A DNA stretch of 64,000 nt, from NCBI GenBank assembly GCA_963791455.1, contig CAWBSM010000002.1:868001-932000 (forward strand). The letters are read 5' to 3'. Positions 61,844 through 64,000 of this stretch are shown in pieces. Positions within the stretch are counted from its first letter, which is position 1. Each line of letters opens with the position of its first letter. Both the position numbers and the translations under genes were made by a program. Under the pieces are notes generated by a model. That model was given only the letters and a program-made list of their open reading frames with translations, was not told where the DNA came from and searched no databases. Origin of the DNA: Bog-473 sp963791455 (GTDB lineage: Bacteria; Actinomycetota; Acidimicrobiia; Acidimicrobiales; RAAP-2).

Positions 61844-62314
61844 TTACCCGGAGCGGTGAGAGCTGCCCCCGTCGATCTGTGCGTGACCGAGCCGGAAGCG
61901 GAGGTGTCCGCGGCACAACGTCGTGGTGGCCAGCGCCCAGTTCGTCGCGACATTGGGGCGTTCCAACATGGCGCAGTCAACACACAGCGAGCCAGTGATG
62001 GCGCCCACCTCCGTGATCAGCGCGGAGAGCTCGAGGAACTCCTCCATCGTGCACGGTCGATCCTGGCAGCGCGCCCACAGCTCGGAGAGTCGAATCTCGC
62101 GGCCGAGCTCGTGCTCCGCGCCTCGTTCCGAGAAGAGCAGGGAGTCAGCGGAGCAGCCCTCGTCCATTTCATGCGTCCAGACGCTCTCGGACCAGTAGCG
62201 GCAGCGCTCCTCGTCCGAGAGGAGGCTCAGGTAGAGCTCTTCGGGGTCGACCTCGGGCTCCAGCCACGCGTGGACCTCGGCGTCGTACTCCCAACCTTCC
62301 TCGAAGCGATCCAT
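61844..62314 (-). CDS. Hypothetical acidic cysteine-containing protein
   Basis: 156 residues, no family recognised. The N-terminus is acidic (DRFEEGWEYDAEVHAWLEPE). Cysteines are scattered: RCRYW, DEGCSAD, RCQDRPC, LCVDCAMLE and TTLCRGHLR, plus a HLRFRLGHA histidine pair. That number of Cys/His could bind metal. ATG 62314; codon use fits a real gene. Stands alone between pyrE and a membrane gene. Confidence 0.55.
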   Translation of the reverse strand: MDRFEEGWEYDAEVHAWLEPEVDPEELYLSLLSDEERCRYWSESVWTHEMDEGCSADSLLFSERGAEHELGREIRLSELWARCQDRPCTMEEFLELSALITEVGAITGSLCVDCAMLERPNVATNWALATTTLCRGHLRFRLGHAQIDGGSSHRSG

Positions 62315-62470
62315 CGCCGTTCCTCCCCGAAGCGCCTCGTGCCGGCGCTCCCGCGCCGAGCCGCCTCCGGGCGCTCCCGTAGCGGCCGAGTGCGTTCCGC
62401 TCCGACCTGCTCGGGGGCCACATCGGCGCGTTCGGGGACGGTCTGAAGCGGATTTGTGCGACCGCGGCGC

Positions 62471-63418
62471 TTACGCGCCGCCGGCGGCGCGCCACGAGTG
62501 GGCGACCCGTCGCGCGCCACCCACCGCGACGACCAGTCCGAGCACCATGAGGCCACCGGCGACCACCAGGGTGGGTGGCACCGTCGGCGAGGTATAGGGG
62601 AATCCGTTGCCGATGCCGTTGAGGAGCACGTTCGGGGCGTGGATGGCGACCCAGCACCACCACACCAAGATCCCGGCGAACAGCAACACCATGACAAACC
62701 CCACGGCAAGTGCCAGCAGCCCGCAGATGCGTACCACGTGGGGAGAGAGCTCGAGCCGGCGTGCGACGTTGACGGCCGCCGCAGTGGCCGAGAGGACGGC
62801 GGCGACCGAGGTCACGCCGAGCACGACGAAGAGCGCGCTGTAGCCGGACAGACCGCCGTTCCGGTCGTATGGGCTGAGGTGGTGGGCCCAGGACAGCGCG
62901 CCCAGAATCAGGAGCGCCGCGGTGGCGCCCGCCACGACGGCACGCCGCAGCGGGCGCCGCACCGACTCCCATCGCCCGGCGCGGATGAGGCGAACGAACG
63001 CGGGCACGACCAGCAGCGCCGCCACTGCCACCAACACGCAGCCGACCATGCCGAGGACGGCGACGGCGTCGTAGGCGGCGCTGGCGACCCAGCGGCCGTG
63101 GCTCGGCACCGTGGCCGACCAGCGGTCGGCGAACTTGGCGAAGATGGCGCCGGCGACGACGAAGAGGGCCCAACCGCACAGGACGAGGACGGAACCCCCG
63201 CGCACCCGCTCGGCCGGACCCGACGCCGCTCCCACCAGGCCCGTTGCCCGCACCCGCTCGGTCAGTCCGGTTCGGGCGAGTCCCAAGCGGTCGCGCCACG
63301 GCACCGCGCTCGCCGTCGCGTAGGAATCCTCCAACAGAGCCGTCATCTCGGCCTCGTAACGCGCCCGCCACTCCGGTGGGTACCAGCGGAGAAGCCGTTC
63401 GAACCGGTCCGCGGTCAT
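62471..63418 (-). CDS. Multi-span membrane protein paired with PadR
   Basis: 315 residues. The N-terminal cytoplasmic segment RFERLLRWYPPEWRARYEAE is the hallmark of membrane proteins that accompany PadR regulators. Six to eight membrane spans follow. Function unknown. The ATG overlaps the padR stop (ATGA), so it is the second gene of the PadR operon and probably the controlled target. Confidence 0.75.
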   Translation of the reverse strand: MTADRFERLLRWYPPEWRARYEAEMTALLEDSYATASAVPWRDRLGLARTGLTERVRATGLVGAASGPAERVRGGSVLVLCGWALFVVAGAIFAKFADRWSATVPSHGRWVASAAYDAVAVLGMVGCVLVAVAALLVVPAFVRLIRAGRWESVRRPLRRAVVAGATAALLILGALSWAHHLSPYDRNGGLSGYSALFVVLGVTSVAAVLSATAAAVNVARRLELSPHVVRICGLLALAVGFVMVLLFAGILVWWCWVAIHAPNVLLNGIGNGFPYTSPTVPPTLVVAGGLMVLGLVVAVGGARRVAHSWRAAGGA

Positions 63419-63786
63419 CCGAGCGCGCCCAACGTCGGCCGGTCCACCACGATCCCGAGCCGCGCCGCACCCTCGTCGGCCAACTTCCGCATCTCGCGCA
63501 CCGCTTCTTCCAGCGCAACCCGGCCGGCACCGGTGATCCGGTAGGGACGGCGGCGCTCGTCGCGCGGCACCGACTCGGGCTCGATGAGGCCGCGCTCTTC
63601 CAGCCGGGCGATCGCGCCGTAGAGGGTTCCCGGCCCGAGGGTGACGCCGGCAAAGTGCTCGATGTCCTTGGTCAGGGCGTAGCCGTGCTTGGGGCTCTCC
63701 GCCAGGCTCGTGAGGATCAGGACGGGAGGCTCGTTGCTACGCCCCAGCTGTCCGTTGGCCTTCGGTCGGCGAGGCATGCCCGCCAT
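63415..63786 (-). CDS. PadR family transcriptional regulator
   Basis: 123 residues with a winged helix: LILTSLAESPKHGYALTKDI, VTLGPGTLYGAIARLEERGL and then DERRRPYRITGAGRVALEEA. These are the standard PadR blocks. It lacks the long C-terminal dimer helix of larger members, so it is a subfamily-2-like protein. ATG 63786. A perfect inverted repeat lies just upstream and probably is its own operator. Confidence 0.92.
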   Translation of the reverse strand: MAGMPRRPKANGQLGRSNEPPVLILTSLAESPKHGYALTKDIEHFAGVTLGPGTLYGAIARLEERGLIEPESVPRDERRRPYRITGAGRVALEEAVREMRKLADEGAARLGIVVDRPTLGALG

Positions 63787-63787
63787 C

Positions 63788-63808
63788 TTACTACGTTGGA
63801 CGTAGTAA
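63788..63808 (-). promoter_or_regulatory. Perfect 9-bp inverted repeat, likely PadR operator
   Basis: Arms TTACTACGT and ACGTAGTAA, with a 3-base TGG spacer, located directly upstream of the padR ATG. PadR repressors typically bind such dyads at their own promoter. Its overlap with the start region also suggests a leaderless or very short-leader transcript. Position and perfect symmetry are the evidence; binding is inferred. Confidence 0.75.
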
Positions 63809-64000
63809 CTGCCAGCCCGTCACCAGGCGGCGGCCGACGTCGCAGGCCACGACGGCCCACGCATCGGGGGTCCACACGAAGATGGCCTCCTGCCGGTAGC
63901 GCGCGCCCAGGGCGAGCGTCACCGCCTCGGAGACGCCACGGGCCGCGATCCCCTCCTCTCGGTGTCCCGAGACGGGATCGACCCCCAGCGTGAACCACAC
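63791..64000 (-). CDS. DUF3293-like protein (partial)
   Basis: The last 69 or so residues of a leftward gene whose beginning lies beyond the right edge. Segments SEAVTLALGARYRQEAIFVW and WAVVACDVGRR resemble the end of DUF3293-type proteins, though weakly. Its stop lies inside the PadR inverted repeat and five bases before the padR start. It may belong to the padR transcription unit or be a neighbour. Confidence 0.4.
   Translation of the reverse strand: MWFTLGVDPVSGHREEGIAARGVSEAVTLALGARYRQEAIFVWTPDAWAVVACDVGRRLVTGWQLLRPT

Overview
The window is a high-GC (roughly two thirds or more G+C) bacterial chromosome segment from an actinobacterium. Mycothiol-type enzymes (an Mca-like amidase and an MDMPI-fold enzyme), an F420-type LLM oxidoreductase, a WhiB factor, a DUF2469 protein, a SepIVA-like coiled coil next to DUF177, and the order smc-mutM-rnc-acpP-plsX-rpmF all point to Actinomycetota. 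The combination with GTP-type PEP carboxykinase and many TTG/GTG starts suggests a deep-branching class such as Acidimicrobiia; that placement is inference. I saw no tRNA, rRNA, CRISPR array, prophage or complete insertion sequence.

Layout. 1-10 kb: end of a RecB-like nuclease, PAP2 phosphatase, DsbA-fold protein, LLM oxidoreductase, purK-purE, a YdjC-type deacetylase, mca, and the envelope-stress set pspA-htpX-pspAB followed by a tyrosine phosphatase. 10-24 kb: pterin dehydratase, fumC, a histidine kinase/response regulator pair, two small secreted proteins, an acyltransferase with an SGNH domain, an APH-fold kinase, dprA and comM, then a gene-poor patch with a small zinc-finger-like gene and an SGNH hydrolase. 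24-31 kb: SPFH protein with NfeD partner, enoyl-CoA hydratase, yraN, DUF2469, then the leftward translation operon rplS-trmD-rimM-khpA-rpsP and ffh. 31-48 kb: an FKBP lipoprotein and MDMPI enzyme, then a long, tightly overlapped leftward run ftsY-(TM protein)-smc-mutM-rnc-acpP-plsX-rpmF-DUF177-sepIVA-like-coaD-rsmD-recG-fakA-like, with rpmB divergent. 48-64 kb: thiL, pckG, MFS transporter, Lrp ligand-binding protein, GH76 enzyme, CoA transferase, galK, trpD, acyl-CoA dehydrogenase, LytR-CpsA-Psr protein, whiB, methyltransferase, pyrE and a PadR-controlled membrane operon.

What stands out. A 90-bp, comparatively AT-rich palindromic element occurs twice, at 26255-26344 and 47558-47647, same orientation, equal length, 8 differences, both in gaps between housekeeping genes. 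It is not explained by any gene and is the best candidate for an undescribed element. Four reading frames (histidine kinase, a small gene at 22.1 kb, ftsY, galK) appear broken by single-base shifts. Because ftsY is normally essential, base-calling or assembly indels are the simplest explanation. Several genes (purK, rimM) have no ATG/GTG/TTG upstream of conserved N-terminal motifs and probably start at CTG. Acidic 9-bp tandem repeats extend both ribosomal protein L19 and the KH-domain protein in the same operon. A perfect inverted repeat sits immediately in front of padR.
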